Positions 1 through 8,465 of a stretch of 64,000 nucleotides of DNA are shown piece by piece; within the stretch, counting starts at the first letter, position 1, and each line of letters opens with the position of its first letter. The notes beneath the pieces are model-generated. The model searched no databases and was not told the origin of the DNA. It was given only the letters and a program-made list of their open reading frames with translations. Made by a program: the position numbers and the translations under genes. Source of the stretch: Bosea sp. BIWAKO-01 (GTDB taxonomy: Bacteria > Pseudomonadota > Alphaproteobacteria > Rhizobiales > Beijerinckiaceae); the NCBI RefSeq assembly GCF_001748145.1, contig NZ_BCQA01000001.1, forward strand, positions 124,001 to 188,000. The letters are read 5' to 3'.

Positions 1-3000
1 CGCGCGTCCAGCGCGCCGCAGCGAAAGCAAGCAGCGCCGGCATGAGATAGCCGACCAGGGCATTGTCCAGGATGAACAGGCCGGCCAGCGGGACCTCGCT
101 CAGCAGCGGATTGGCGACGACGCCCGAGAGAACCGCGAAGACGGCGCAGGAGGCGATCGCCGCACTCTCCGGGCGCAAGGGCACAGCGCGCCCCTGGATC
201 GTGACCGTGCCGGCGATCATCGCGGTAATCGCCATGATGAAACCGATCGCGGCGTAGCAGCCGGCTTCGGCCAGCGTGACCGGTTCGCCCGAGACCAGCA
301 GCGGCCCATGGAAGCCGTGGCGCAGCAGCAGGAAAGCACAGAGCGCCGCGCCCGCCCATGCCGTCCTGGCGAAGGCCCGGCTGATTGCGGGCCGGGCATC
401 GCGCAGCCAGAAGGCTGCGCCGGCAAAGACGAGGACGACCGCGCCATAGCCCCACAGGATCCGGTTGAAGATGACCGGGCCGGAGACGCCACTCTGGTCG
501 AACAGCGGGTTGCGGACGATGCCGAGCGCCAGGGCAGCCCAGCCGATCGCGGCGAAGGCGAGCACGCGCAGGACCAGCCGGGTGACGCGGTTCTGGGCCG
601 CCTCGTGCCAGATGCGCGCGGCTGCAGCCAGGGCGAGCAGCGTGATCGTCACGATGACCGCCTCGATGAAGCCGACCGTCTCGACCGAGCGCGGCGCCAG
701 TTCCGGGCCGGCAAAGGCCTGCCGGACGATCAGGACCGCGCCGAGCGAGACCAGCACCGCCGCGCAGGCGGTCAGGCATTCGCCGATGCGCGAGCGCACC
801 TGCCCGCGATCGAGCCGGAAGCCGAGCAGGCCGAGCGCGCCGCCGGCCAGCACATAGAGCAGGAGCCGGTTGAAGATCGGTGGCCCAAGCACCGACGTGC
901 CGTCGAAGAGCGGGTTGAGCAGGCCGCAGAGCCCGGCGAGGCTGAGGAGGAGCAGGAGGGCCGCCGTGATATCGGCCGCCGGCCCAAAGACGCGCCCGCC
1001 CAGGCGGCGCGCCAGGGCTTGCAGGCCGGCGCCGATCAGGCCGAGCGCCACGAGATGGGCGACAGCCTCCTCGAACAGGCGGTTTCGCGGCAGGCCGGAG
1101 TAATGGCCGGCGATCAGCCTGATATCCGGGACGAGCTCGGGGCCGGCGAAGAACTGCCGGATCTCGAGCAGGATGAAGGCCGCGCCGAAAATGGCCGCCA
1201 GGGCCTCAAAGACGCTGCGCGGCCGGTCCTGCTTGCCACGCAGCGCCAGCGCGCCGATGGCAAAGCACAGGGCCGGCCCGGCATAGGCGGGGATGACCCA
1301 GTTGACGAGAGGCCAGGAGCCCATGTCGGAGACAATCGGCTGCCAGACCAGGCGCGCGAGCGCGGCCGTCGCCAGGGCTGCGGACATGCTGCGCAGAAGC
1401 GGGATCGGGCGCAGGCTGGCGATGATCGCGACGCCGGCCGCGGCAACGGCAAGCCCGACCACGAGCCAGGTCTCGCGCAGGGCAAAGGCGACGGCGAGGC
1501 CAAGCGCGATCGCGCCGCCGGCGGCGTAAGCCGCCGAGCCGATCAGGGCCAGCGGGTTTGTGCGGGAGCGCGTGCTGCGCCGCTCGACCGGCAGCAGCAT
1601 TTCGGAGGCGGCAAACAGGGCGACGGCCAGCAGAAGCGAGAGCGCCGCAAAACCGGGCGAGCGCTCGAAGCCATTGCTGCGCAGCGCCGTCGCCAGCAGC
1701 AGGCAGATCGGCCCAAGCGCGGAGGCGAAGGCGAGGCAGCCGCGGATGATGAAGCCGCCGGCGCCAGCGCCCTTGCGCAGGAGCAGTGCGTAAAAGGGCA
1801 AGCCGCCGACGATCAGGGCGAGCAGCGCCGCCGTCCACCGGATGCCCGGCCCGGCATTGCCGGTGATGCTCAGCCGGACGATGTCGAGGACGAGATCCGG
1901 CGAGAGACCGAAGGCGCCCTGCACGCTCGGCCAGAGCAGCACCATGCCGGCAGCGGCGGCCGCGGCAAGCGGCGCCAGCGGGGCAAGATCGCCGTGCCGG
2001 ACGGCAGCGACAATGGCGACCAGCACGGTCGTCAGGATGGCGAGATGCAGCAGCACGGGGCCGCCCTGGGCCGTCCACAGAACCCCGGACAGGACCAGCG
2101 GGGTCGCGATCGCGGCAAGGCCGATGCCGTCGAAGCCCGCAACGGGCCAGGCGCTCCGGGCTGTGCTGCCCCTCAGTTTCGGCCATTCCTTCAGCAGCCC
2201 AAGCGCCAGCACCGCACCCGCAACGAGCAGGAGGGAGGACCAGGTCGGGCTCTCCCCGGACAACCCGATCAGGGCGGTCCAGACGCCGTGGCCGGCGACG
2301 GCGCCCAGCGTCACCACGCGGCTCGGCTGCCTTGCATGCAGGAGAAAGGCGACGGCCGTGACCAGCGTGAGGAACAGGGAGAGCGCGGAAAAATTCGGCG
2401 CGGAACTCGCGACCAGCAGCGGCGTCGCATAGGAGCCGACCAGGCCGAACAGGCCGAGCACCGGGCCGTGCAGCAGGGATGCCGCGAGCGCAGCAAGCCC
2501 GATCAGCCCCATCAGCGTGAAAGCGAGGCCCGGCCCGATGAATCCATGGATCGCATGGGCGGCATAGACGACGCCGAAGCCGCTGAGCACGCTGACGCCG
2601 GCAAGAACCGCGGGGATATTGGCCCCGCCGAGCCGGCCGAGCGCGCCCGGCCTCTCGCCGAGATCGGCGAGCCGATCGCTCCGCCTGAGATATTCGCTGG
2701 CCGCGGCCGCGACGAGCGAAAAAACCGCCCCCAACAGCAGCCGCATGCCGGGGCCGAAAACCCCCGCCTCTATGGAATAGCGGACCAGGAAGAGCCCGCC
2801 GAAGGCGAGCGCAATGCCGCCGCCCCAGACGGCCCAGCGCGAGCCGATGGCCTCCTCGAAATCGCGGCGGGGTGCGGCCGGCACGGGGTCCGGCGCTGCG
2901 ATGGTATCCAGCGGCGGTGCTTCGGTCTCAACGTCCCGCGCCAGTTCCGTCGTCGCGGCGGCCTGCTCCGGTCGGAGCGCCTCTGCAGCGAGCGTGTCGG

Positions 3001-3331
3001 CAGGCAGCCGGGACGCGACGATGGCTTCGGATTCGAACTCCAGCGCCGCCGGATGTGCCGCCTCGCTTGTGAGGGCTGTATCCTCCGCTGGGGCAAGCTC
3101 GCGATGCAACGGCTCCGCAACGACGACGTCGTCATCGGCCTCAGCCTGGCCGGTTTCCCCGCGGGCTTCGCGCAGCGTGGAGAGGGCAAGCCGGAGCTGG
3201 TCGATCTCCTCCTGCTGCTTCGCGGCCAGGGCCAGCGCGCGATTGGCGCGCGAGAGGGAGGAGAAGGCGGCCCAGGGAACGGCGATGAGGAAGCCAATGA
3301 CGGCAAGGCCGAGAATCACCAGAGCTTCCAA
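1..3331 (-). CDS. DUF2339 family large multi-spanning membrane protein (3' end outside window)
   Basis: The minus strand carries one open frame of about 1110 codons that runs off the left edge. It begins with a TTG codon (reads LEALVILGLA) preceded by a GAGGG-like ribosome site. Residues 3-23 form a membrane anchor, about 30-56 look like a short coiled coil (AAKQQEEIDQLRLAL), 57-130 are an acidic, Ala-rich linker, and the rest is a long run of more than twenty hydrophobic helices separated by short loops. This order, a coiled-coil N-terminus followed by a very long helix array, is typical of DUF2339 membrane proteins of 900-1200 residues. The function of the family is not known. The opposite strand also stays open for over 1000 codons, an effect of the GC-rich sequence; its predicted protein is charged and low-complexity and is not a gene. 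Confidence 0.88.
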   Translation of the reverse strand, partial: MEALVILGLAVIGFLIAVPWAAFSSLSRANRALALAAKQQEEIDQLRLALSTLREARGETGQAEADDDVVVAEPLHRELAPAEDTALTSEAAHPAALEFESEAIVASRLPADTLAAEALRPEQAAATTELARDVETEAPPLDTIAAPDPVPAAPRRDFEEAIGSRWAVWGGGIALAFGGLFLVRYSIEAGVFGPGMRLLLGAVFSLVAAAASEYLRRSDRLADLGERPGALGRLGGANIPAVLAGVSVLSGFGVVYAAHAIHGFIGPGLAFTLMGLIGLAALAASLLHGPVLGLFGLVGSYATPLLVASSAPNFSALSLFLTLVTAVAFLLHARQPSRVVTLGAVAGHGVWTALIGLSGESPTWSSLLLVAGAVLALGLLKEWPKLRGSTARSAWPVAGFDGIGLAAIATPLVLSGVLWTAQGGPVLLHLAILTTVLVAIVAAVRHGDLAPLAPLAAAAAAGMVLLWPSVQGAFGLSPDLVLDIVRLSITGNAGPGIRWTAALLALIVGGLPFYALLLRKGAGAGGFIIRGCLAFASALGPICLLLATALRSNGFERSPGFAALSLLLAVALFAASEMLLPVERRSTRSRTNPLALIGSAAYAAGGAIALGLAVAFALRETWLVVGLAVAAAGVAIIASLRPIPLLRSMSAALATAALARLVWQPIVSDMGSWPLVNWVIPAYAGPALCFAIGALALRGKQDRPRSVFEALAAIFGAAFILLEIRQFFAGPELVPDIRLIAGHYSGLPRNRLFEEAVAHLVALGLIGAGLQALARRLGGRVFGPAADITAALLLLLSLAGLCGLLNPLFDGTSVLGPPIFNRLLLYVLAGGALGLLGFRLDRGQVRSRIGECLTACAAVLVSLGAVLIVRQAFAGPELAPRSVETVGFIEAVIVTITLLALAAAARIWHEAAQNRVTRLVLRVLAFAAIGWAALALGIVRNPLFDQSGVSGPVIFNRILWGYGAVVLVFAGAAFWLRDARPAISRAFARTAWAGAALCAFLLLRHGFHGPLLVSGEPVTLAEAGCYAAIGFIMAITAMIAGTVTIQGRAVPLRPESAAIASCAVFAVLSGVVANPLLSEVPLAGLFILDNALVGYLMPALLAFAAARWTR

Positions 3332-3411
3332 GGCAGGCCCTCAACCTTAAGTCGTTCGCCCCCGACACTTAGGGCACCGGGCCCGGAATTGTCTAATCTC
3401 GGCCGATCGAC

Positions 3412-3681
3412 CTACCAGCCGGCCAGGCTCGCCCTCCAGATCGGCCGCCATGTCAGCATTCCAAGTGCTGCGCCGATCACGAATCCCACGGTGCTGGCAG
3501 CGAACCCGTCCCCTCCCTGAAACCAAGGCGGAATGATACTTCCGCTGGTGCTGAAGAGAGGCAAGCCCTTGACTGCAACCACATAAGCCGCGCCCACGCT
3601 GAAACTCACCGCCAAGGCGAGCAGGATGGTCAGTGCGATGCCGAGGGCCATGGCGGCGGCGAATATGATGAGCGGTCGCAT
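3412..3681 (-). CDS. small two-helix membrane protein, unknown function
   Basis: This 89-residue frame has a hydrophobic N-terminal segment at about residues 4-37 and a second at about 60-79, joined by a loop containing PPWFQGGDG. It ends with a short basic tail (WRPIWRASLAGW). It reads like a small inner-membrane protein with two spans. A weak GGTGA ribosome site precedes the ATG. It lies upstream of the DUF2339 gene on the same strand, with about 80 bases between them, so the two may be cotranscribed. No family is recognised; it could be a lineage-specific hypothetical protein. Confidence 0.6.
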   Translation of the reverse strand: MRPLIIFAAAMALGIALTILLALAVSFSVGAAYVVAVKGLPLFSTSGSIIPPWFQGGDGFAASTVGFVIGAALGMLTWRPIWRASLAGW

Positions 3682-3948
3682 CGTGTCACCGGAACATGAA
3701 ACCCTGCGTCACCCTAATGGGCTGCCTGGCTAGTCCGCAAACCGATCAGAGGTTATCGGCCGCCACTGCCGCCACGGTCACAGACTGAAATAAGCGGGCG
3801 GCGACATCAGCGCTGCACGCCTGCCCATCCCTGAGCGTTCGAACCAGCCCCTTTGCCGCCCGGCGGACCATCAAGCAGAGCGTGGGCAGAGAGCGAACTC
3901 AGCGAAATCCGGGGAAGGTGCGCGGCGGTAAGCAGCCTGGACATGCAA

Positions 3949-3978
3949 GGCCCGCCATTCCCTAGGAAACGGCGGGCC
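3949..3978 (-). terminator. hairpin downstream of the Gly/Tyr/Pro-rich gene
   Basis: An 8-base perfect inverted repeat (GGCCCGCC / GGCGGGCC) with a 14-base loop lies about 85 bases past the stop codon of the minus-strand gene ending at 4062. It has no clear T-run, so its role as a terminator is inferred. The remainder of 3682-4061 shows no convincing gene. Confidence 0.45.
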
Positions 3979-4061
3979 ATGATCGGCAAGGCGGATAGGG
4001 AGTTTCCGCCTGGAGGATGATCAGGCCTGTCCGGAACATGCGTGTCCGGTCAGGCTCTGCA

Positions 4062-4442
4062 TCACCAGCGTTCGTAATATCCGGGACGCGGGCCATAACC
4101 TGGGCGCGGGCCATAGCCGGGACGCGGACCATAGCCAGGGCGCGGACCATAGCCAGGGCCGTAACCCGGCCGCGGGCCGTAGCCACGCCCGTATCCCGGT
4201 CCGTAGCCGCGACCATTGCTATAGCCGCCGCGACCATAGCGCTGCTGGCGGTTGGCTTCCTGCATCATCATCAGCCGGCGCTGCTTGGCGGCGGTCATGC
4301 TGTATTCGACGGGCTGCTGGTCGAGGCCGGCGGCCAGGCCGGCCGGCAGAGCTTCAGCACTGGCGGGCGTGGGAGAGGCAACGGCTGCACCTGCGATCGC
4401 GATCGCACCCAGCACGCTCGCAAGGAAGGTCTTTCGGTTCAT
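4062..4442 (-). CDS. exported Gly/Tyr/Pro-repeat protein
   Basis: A 126-residue protein with a signal peptide at residues 1-29 (ASPTPASAEA cleavage region), a short mixed segment containing QRRLMMMQEANRQQ, and a C-terminal half from about residue 70 built of GYGPRP/GYGPGY-type hexapeptides, with Tyr every 4-6 residues, ending GYYERW. It has no cysteine. Proteins of this composition occur in Hyphomicrobiales envelopes; the function is not known. The ATG at 4442 was chosen because it gives a clean signal peptide; the frame stays open upstream without supporting composition. The repeat is also visible in the DNA as tandem units of about 18 bases, so copy number may vary between strains. Confidence 0.75.
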   Translation of the reverse strand: MNRKTFLASVLGAIAIAGAAVASPTPASAEALPAGLAAGLDQQPVEYSMTAAKQRRLMMMQEANRQQRYGRGGYSNGRGYGPGYGRGYGPRPGYGPGYGPRPGYGPRPGYGPRPGYGPRPGYYERW

Positions 4443-4511
4443 CTCGGATCCAATCTTCAAGGCCGCATCGCGGCAAAACACAACAACTCCGCATTGCGGG
4501 AGAATCATAGC

Positions 4512-4536
4512 AACACGGTTGTAACTGATTTGTTCC
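4512..4536 (-). promoter_or_regulatory. possible stress-sigma (EcfG-type) promoter
   Basis: Read on the minus strand this is GGAAC, 16 bases, then TGTT, about 70 bases upstream of the start of the Gly/Tyr/Pro gene. The alphaproteobacterial EcfG consensus is GGAAC with a CGTT-like -10 about 17 bases away. The match is partial, so this is a weak call. Confidence 0.25.
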
Positions 4537-4645
4537 TGCGTTGAACGCATGCAGGACGCGTCGCCCTGCCTTGTGCATCGCAGCATAAATGGCCATATAG
4601 GGGCTGCCCAAGCACCCTCCCTCACAATCTGAAAGGAGAGATTCG

Positions 4646-4771
4646 ATGCTGGACAGGCACGGTTCCGACTGCGTAGTCGAGACAGAACGCGAGCACCAAG
4701 AGGACCACGAGGAGCAGCAGGACGAGACGGATTTCTCGCCCCGCGCCTATCAGGAAGGCTTCTGGAGCTAG
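4646..4771 (+). CDS. possible 41-residue acidic protein
   Basis: A short frame starts with ATG eight bases after a strong AAGGAGAG ribosome site and ends at TAG 4769-4771. The predicted product is very acidic and Gln-rich in its middle (EREHQEDHEEQQDE) with an aromatic C-terminus (YQEGFWS). The strong ribosome site is the main support; no family is recognised. It lies next to a decayed region, so it could be chance or the remains of something larger. Confidence 0.35.
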   Translation: MLDRHGSDCVVETEREHQEDHEEQQDETDFSPRAYQEGFWS

Positions 4772-5079
4772 CTCGCATGACGACGTCGCTGATCCGGCGA
4801 CGTGCGGGCGGCCCTGCGGCGCGGCCAGGCTGGATTTGACCCAGCGCGAACACGCTGCCCCGCAAAGGGCCACCCTGATGTTGTTTGCATTGCACAACGC
4901 AACGCGCTTCAACTGAAGAAGCGGTCGCCAGCCAGGCGACCACCGTCTGCTCGATTTTGGAGGCATTGGCAGCGGCGCCCCAGCGCTGCGCCAATGTCGG
5001 CAGCGCGCGAGCTGGCACCAGCCCGATCCTATCTCTGGGCGATAGAGCGCCGCGACCAGGGCCGTGGCATGGGGCCCCC

Positions 5080-5340
5080 GCCGTCGGAAGCTGCCTGATC
5101 GCAAGGATCCCTGAAAGGATCGTCGGCAGGAACAGAGCTGCGCTGACGATCTCGAGCCGTCCGGCGGCATCGCTACGGCCCACCGGCCCCCGCGATCAGC
5201 AGGAGCAGCATGACGGGAAGATTGATCAGGAAGACCGATCCCCACCAGAAGTGGCTCGCGCAGGCCCCCGCCGAGCACCGGGCCGATCGCGGTTCCGCCG
5301 ACGAATGTCGTGCTCCAGACCGCGATGGCGAAGAACCGTA
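5080..5340 (-). pseudogene. frameshifted remnant of an MFS drug/H+ antiporter (DHA2 type)
   Basis: Three consecutive pieces of one MFS transporter appear in three different minus-strand frames: AIAVWSTTFVGGTAIGPVLGG, then HFWWGSVFLINLPVMLLLLI, which runs into a stop after AGAGGP, then DAAGRLEIVSAALFLPTILSGI. In an intact EmrB/QacA-like protein these follow each other around helices 5-7. At least two frameshifts and one in-frame stop separate them, and most of the N- and C-terminal parts are missing. The segment sits directly downstream of the phosphorylase-ATPase gene and marks the border of a disturbed region. Confidence 0.75.
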
Positions 5341-5510
5341 TTTGCGCTATGCGCCGGGCTTTCCCTCGACGAGGTCGGAGAGGAACTCGGCAAATTGCCG
5401 ACGGACCATGTTCCAGGCGGCGCGGACCGGGTCTCACGGCTGGACCCCGCTCTCCACGCTACCGGGTGGGACAGGCGGGCAGTCGCTGAATCCTCACCGT
5501 CTGGTCTTCA

Positions 5511-7016
5511 TCAGACCCGGCTCGCGACAAAGACCCTGAGGTTTGGCCCGGCGTGTTGGCTCAACTCCCCCTCAAAATCCTGGACCTGATCCTGGTTGCG
5601 GCAGGCAATGAACAACCCTTTGCCATTGTCGAGCAGATCACACAATTCCCGCGTCACATTTATGCTCTTTGACCGCATATAAAGCTCGGTCGCATCATAA
5701 TAGATCCATTCACAATCAGCGTTGAATACAAATCTCCCGTTCAGCTTTCTGCCGTATTCTCCCGAACTGACGAGCATGCAATTCTCACGGGCATCCCGTA
5801 TCGCCTTGGAAAGCTTCTTCATCTTGAAACTATAATGATTGCCCTTACGCTCGCTGAAACTCTGCGTGAAATCAATCAGTTCGCTGCCGGGATAGCGCTT
5901 CCGGAATTTGTCCCACGCGATGGCTCCGCCGCGCTTGCCCGCCAGCATCGTCAGGTCGAACGGGCGGCCATCGTCGCTCACAGTCACCGATGTTTCGGTG
6001 AAGGCGCAGGTCACGTGACTGGCTCCGCCATGGACAAGCGCGTTTTGCGCAATTTCCATGATGAGAACCCCCAGGCACTCCGGCAGGCCGCCATCGGCGT
6101 CGGCATCGGAGGTATAGCGGCATAGCCTCCTGACAATTCGAGGCCCCATGTTGTCGTTGATGTAGTCGGTAATCGCGTCGCGGCCCTGGCTGGGGGGCGA
6201 GATGCGTATGGCCTGGCCGATCACCGCATCGGTCAGGCGCTCCACGTCCCAGCTCTCGGTAGGCGGCGGGATTGCGCCCTGGGATTCAAGATCGCCGATC
6301 AGAGGAAGGAGGAGATCAGCAGCAGCCGCTGCCGCCGCGCGCTGCCGATCTCGATTGACCCCGTTGCCAGCATCATCGGAGATCCCCTTGATAAGAAACC
6401 AGGGCACTCCCAGGTCGGCGACGAAGTCGTAGGCCTCCATCTCACCGCCCATCACCTCCGGATACTGCGCAAGGACACGGTCCCTGGCTTCATCCTGGCT
6501 AAAATAGGTTTCGCATGAGGCGAGAATCCCGGCACGCACCCCGGTTACTCCCATCTCCAAAAGCCGTTCTGCCTGATCACTCAGGTCGCCGAGCGGACTT
6601 TCGCGGGGAATACGAAGCCTTTCCTCGCCCTGCTCCGTCATTCGCACACGGTTGATCGCCCAGACTTCCCGGGAGATGACGACCTCGCCAGGCGCCACTT
6701 TCGCCGGATTTCCCCAGGCAAACCCGACGATCACCACGAGAGCCGGCTTCGGAAGGAATGACCCCGTAACGTGCCGCGCCAGGCGCCCGATCGATTTGTC
6801 CCCCTGGGCGCCAGCTTCGCCGGTCAGGTGAAGACAGAAGCGGTTTCCAATCCGGCCAAGCGTCGATCCGTTATGCGGGTGTTCAATTCTTGCGACGGTC
6901 CGTTCCTGGAACAGGCGGTCGACTGCCGTCCGCTCGACGGAGTTCGTCGTCAGGACCAGTACATAATTGTTGTCCAGGGCGGCCTTCGCACTCAGGACAT
7001 TGACCGGATTCGACAT
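5511..7016 (-). CDS. nucleoside-phosphorylase-like domain fused to a GHKL ATPase domain
   Basis: This 501-residue protein has two recognisable parts. Residues about 18-245 resemble the MTA/SAH nucleosidase and purine nucleoside phosphorylase fold: a VVIVGFAWG strand near 94-102, GEVVISREV near 110-118, GGEMEAYDF at 190-198 (the family's Met-Glu substrate loop) and KGISDDAGN at 210-218 with the catalytic-type Asp. Residues about 290-405 look like a GHKL/histidine-kinase-type ATPase: N-box EIAQNALVHG with E321 and N325, and G1-like SDDGRPF at 347-353. There is no phospho-acceptor His domain or membrane segment. The last 90 residues are unassigned. PNP domains act as ATP- or nucleotide-destroying effectors in some phage defences (Detocs is one), so a defence role is inferred, not shown. 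Base composition looks lower in GC than its neighbours. The ATG at 7016 has only a weak ribosome site. Confidence 0.85.
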   Translation of the reverse strand: MSNPVNVLSAKAALDNNYVLVLTTNSVERTAVDRLFQERTVARIEHPHNGSTLGRIGNRFCLHLTGEAGAQGDKSIGRLARHVTGSFLPKPALVVIVGFAWGNPAKVAPGEVVISREVWAINRVRMTEQGEERLRIPRESPLGDLSDQAERLLEMGVTGVRAGILASCETYFSQDEARDRVLAQYPEVMGGEMEAYDFVADLGVPWFLIKGISDDAGNGVNRDRQRAAAAAAADLLLPLIGDLESQGAIPPPTESWDVERLTDAVIGQAIRISPPSQGRDAITDYINDNMGPRIVRRLCRYTSDADADGGLPECLGVLIMEIAQNALVHGGASHVTCAFTETSVTVSDDGRPFDLTMLAGKRGGAIAWDKFRKRYPGSELIDFTQSFSERKGNHYSFKMKKLSKAIRDARENCMLVSSGEYGRKLNGRFVFNADCEWIYYDATELYMRSKSINVTRELCDLLDNGKGLFIACRNQDQVQDFEGELSQHAGPNLRVFVASRV

Positions 7017-7237
7017 TCACCACCGCAGGCGGCAACAGATGCGCGAACTCTACGCATGCGGGAGAGACGCCTCAAGTCGATGTCCGCGTGGTATCACATA
7101 GCTGCGGGGACGAGCTGTCGCATTGCCTCGCTTGCGAGCTGCGCACACAGATCCGGTGGAGCGCGCGGCACGAGCACGGCCCTCGTTCAGGCGCGGGCGG
7201 GATCGTCCATTCCGGGTCCACCTCGATGGTGCGGCAA

Positions 7238-7579
7238 TCAGTTGGGCTTCGCGGCGCCACCGCTGGGGTTGCTTTGATGCATCGGTTGTCCGCCAGGGCT
7301 CGTGTCCCGTCCATAGTCGCGGTTCTGCTGGCTGTCGGCGGCCGAGGGCGGCCTGCCCGGCTCGGGGCGATTGGCGCCTGGCGCATGCTGTGTCGCGCCG
7401 CTGCCAGTGCCCTGCTGCGGCGCCATTCCCGACGATCCCGAGCCGGTCCCGGTGCCCTCCTTGTGTTCAGGCCCGGCCATCGAAGGAGATGGTGCGGACT
7501 GGGCCCGGGCTTCGGCAGCGCACAGCAAGGCGGTCAGTGCCGTCCCGAAGAGGAACGCTCGCATGGGGTTTGAATTCAT
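7238..7579 (-). CDS. small exported Gly/Pro/Gln-rich protein
   Basis: A 113-residue product with a signal peptide (FLFGTALTALLCAAEARA, cleavage near residue 27) and a mature part that is low-complexity and hydrophilic (GTGTGSGSSG, QQGTGSG, GGQPMHQSNPSGG). The ATG at 7579 follows a near-perfect GGAGGAAA ribosome site, which decides the start. No domain is recognised. An EcfG-like promoter sits upstream, suggesting induction by general stress. Similar small exported proteins of unknown function are common in Hyphomicrobiales. Confidence 0.7.
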   Translation of the reverse strand: MNSNPMRAFLFGTALTALLCAAEARAQSAPSPSMAGPEHKEGTGTGSGSSGMAPQQGTGSGATQHAPGANRPEPGRPPSAADSQQNRDYGRDTSPGGQPMHQSNPSGGAAKPN

Positions 7580-7628
7580 CGGTTTCCTCCAGCGCGATTT
7601 CGCCTCACACGGAGGACCACAATCAGCT

Positions 7629-7654
7629 AACGTCAGCGCCGCGAGCAGGGTTCC
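7629..7654 (-). promoter_or_regulatory. EcfG-type general stress promoter
   Basis: Read on the minus strand: GGAAC (7654-7650), 17 bases, CGTT (7632-7629). This matches the alphaproteobacterial general-stress ECF consensus in sequence and spacing, and lies 50 bases before the ATG of the exported protein gene. Confidence 0.45.
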
Positions 7655-7705
7655 AGCGGCCCGGAACCTGACATCGAGGCATGCAGAGGGCCGGAGGTTC
7701 AGCCA

Positions 7706-7894
7706 ATGCCTGAGAACGCGTCCAAGCAGGATCTCGACGACCAGATTGCGATCGCGCGGCGGAATATCGCCGATCTGATGGAGCAGGCCACCGCGACCTC
7801 GGGATCGGGCGCAGAAGAAGCCATCGCGAACCGGATCAACGAACAGCAGGACCGGCTGAACGCGCTGTTGAAGCGGCGCGAGGCGTTGGGGTAG
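7706..7894 (+). CDS. small helical cytosolic protein, unknown function
   Basis: A 62-residue, fully hydrophilic protein that should form two helices: residues about 5-27 (SKQDLDDQIAIARRNIADL) and 35-59 (GAEEAIANRINEQQDRLNAL), joined by a SGSGA turn. It probably folds as a helical hairpin or coiled coil. A GGAGG ribosome site lies ten bases before the ATG. It is divergent from the exported protein gene at 7579. No function can be given; it looks like the short conserved hypothetical proteins typical of this order. Confidence 0.6.
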   Translation: MPENASKQDLDDQIAIARRNIADLMEQATATSGSGAEEAIANRINEQQDRLNALLKRREALG

Positions 7895-8117
7895 CGCAGC
7901 GTTCCAAGGGTTTGCGCTGAACGGCGGTACATAACCACGCCACTCGCAGCGCATCTTCTGCCACAGTCAGGGGCAGGACATCCACGCGACGAGCAGGTGG
8001 CGTCACAACGCCCGCCGCTCGCTTCGCGATGCACTTCGAGCAGGCGCCCGATGCCGGCGACGGCGATTGCGGCCTCCCCCGCCGATACGCTTCAGGGTCT
8101 GGCTTTGCGGCCAGCAG

Positions 8118-8465
8118 CTACCATTGCGGCAATGGCTTGTAGCGACGCCCGGCAACGATCTCGCGGACATGGTCGGGGCCGGCCCGTGCCTCGCCGCGAA
8201 GCCTGTCGATATCGATCGTCGTGAAAGCACCGTTGGAATAGAGCACCTTGCCCGCAACGATCGTGCTCGTGACCTCGGCCCGGCTGGCATGACGCAGCAG
8301 TTCGCTCGAGAGATGCTGCATCGACATCAGATGCGGACCGCTTCCATCCAGCACGACGATGTCAGCGGCCTTGCCGGGCTCAAGCGATCCGGCGATGTCG
8401 TCGATTCCGAGCACCGAAGCGGCCTCGATCGTCGCCATGTCGATGATGTCGCCGGCGGCAGCGGC
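8118..8465 (-). pseudogene. C-terminal fragment of an amidohydrolase / chlorohydrolase-type enzyme
   Basis: The frame encodes only the last ~115 residues of a metal-dependent amidohydrolase: DMATIEAASVLGIDD, then GSLEPGKAADIVVLDGSGPH, a hallmark of the C-terminal beta-sandwich in the AtzB/TrzN/SsnA group, then the usual end region with VAGKVLYSNG. The N-terminal signature (HxH) and all catalytic residues are missing. The frame breaks off near 8465 where a plus-strand fragment of an unrelated gene begins, so the gene was truncated by a rearrangement rather than by point mutation. Confidence 0.75.

Noticed and set aside
308..3520. Plus-strand open frame of over 1000 codons
   Set aside because: It lies opposite the DUF2339 gene, encodes charged low-complexity sequence (runs of Arg, Gln, Asp, Gly), and has no domain. 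The minus strand shows regular membrane helices.
4062..4250. Tandem repeats resembling a CRISPR or satellite array
   Set aside because: The repeats have the period of amino-acid hexapeptides, stay in frame and have no spacers.
4443..5183. Long minus-strand extension upstream of the Gly/Tyr/Pro protein
   Set aside because: The frame is open by chance through the MFS remnant; the signal peptide and composition change show that the gene starts at 4442.
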